This document shows, in pieces, positions 63,752 to 64,000 of a DNA stretch of 64,000 bases. The stretch is from CFX5 sp023384495. GTDB lineage: Bacteria; Chloroflexota; Anaerolineae; Caldilineales; Caldilineaceae. Positions within the stretch are counted from its first letter, which is position 1. Each line of letters starts with the position of its first letter. The stretch is from NCBI GenBank assembly GCA_048499455.1, contig JASNZV010000004.1, positions 186,001 through 250,000 on the forward strand, given 5' to 3'. The notes below the pieces were generated by a model, which ran no database searches, was not told where the DNA came from, and saw nothing but the letters and a program-made list of their open reading frames with translations. Made by a program: the position numbers and the translations under genes.

Positions 63752-63813
63752 AGCGTTGAGTGTCGAACCAATAACGATTGAATGCGTACTCTGTACGGCC
63801 TAGTGCAGTGCGA

Positions 63814-63891
63814 CGTAAGTCAAGACATGATTGTAGTTGCGACTTCAGTCGCTTTTCTGCCGGAAAGGGCAACTGAATCCCATAACTTACG
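63814..63891. repeat. MITE-like inverted repeat, GTAAGT family, copy 2
   Basis: CGTAAGT (63814-63820) and ACTTACG (63885-63891) are inverted ends of a ~78-bp element in the permease upstream region. Inside lies the palindrome GCGAC-TTCA-GTCGC (about 63838-63851). It could disturb or supply the permease promoter; no clear promoter is visible besides. Confidence 0.5.
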
Positions 63892-64000
63892 CCGCCCTGT
63901 ACGAGTGCGCGAGCGTCACGAAAAATCGCTCATGACAAGCATCGCATCAACGAGAACAAAGGGTCACGATCCATAGCGTACGCGCGGATCAACCACGCTA

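Overview
The window reads as GC-rich bacterial chromosome, most likely from a member of the Chloroflexota and probably near the Caldilineae. This rests on gene content and style, not on a marker gene: a UPF0182 membrane protein, zinc-ribbon membrane proteins, DUF11/SdrD-type surface proteins ending in a VYLP-type tail, abundant sugar-acid and amino-sugar catabolism, a prokaryotic Rab-like GTPase cassette, and many short palindromic repeats in gaps. About 50 protein genes are supported, most of them in short runs with 4-bp ATGA or GTGA overlaps. I found no rRNA, tRNA, CRISPR array or intact insertion sequence.

Layout. 1-10.4 kb: end of a universal stress protein, UPF0182 protein, zinc-ribbon membrane protein, NAD kinase, metallophosphoesterase, a large triple cyclic-nucleotide-binding/PH-like membrane protein, and uvrC. 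10.4-19.8 kb: secreted trypsin-like protease, Gfo/Idh oxidoreductase, truncated haemoglobin, ABC ATPase and BMP-type lipoprotein (no permeases nearby), TlyA methylase, a decayed surface-protein pseudogene, and a UbiA-family transferase. 19.8-32.7 kb: PHP/AlbA protein, lon, a folate pair (fchA-folD) with a polytopic membrane protein, RNase H-like protein, degenerate MBL-fold protein, a structured small RNA that resembles 6S RNA, and aspS. 33-42.3 kb: WS/DGAT acyltransferase, a five-gene signalling cassette (response regulator, coiled coil, roadblock-like membrane protein, Rab-like GTPase, histidine kinase), AlkA-type glycosylase and clpC.

42.8-56 kb is a large sugar-acid/amino-sugar catabolic district on both strands: SMP-30 lactonase, LarA-like protein, aldo/keto reductase, two TIM-barrel isomerases, SDR, isochorismatase-like hydrolase, NagB-like and NagA proteins, Gfo/Idh, 2-hydroxyacid dehydrogenase, enolase-superfamily dehydratase and an AstE/aspartoacylase-like amidohydrolase. 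56-64 kb holds a glycogen pair (glycosyltransferase and branching enzyme), a receiver-kinase protein, a second NagA and a DppC-type permease.

Most unusual points: (i) the Rab-like GTPase two-component cassette at 34.6-39.1 kb; (ii) the promoter-RNA-terminator unit at 30.59-30.84 kb, whose fold looks like 6S RNA; (iii) palindromic repeats in gaps and, in frame, inside a membrane-protein gene; (iv) enzymes that have lost canonical ligands (MBL protein, NagB-like protein).
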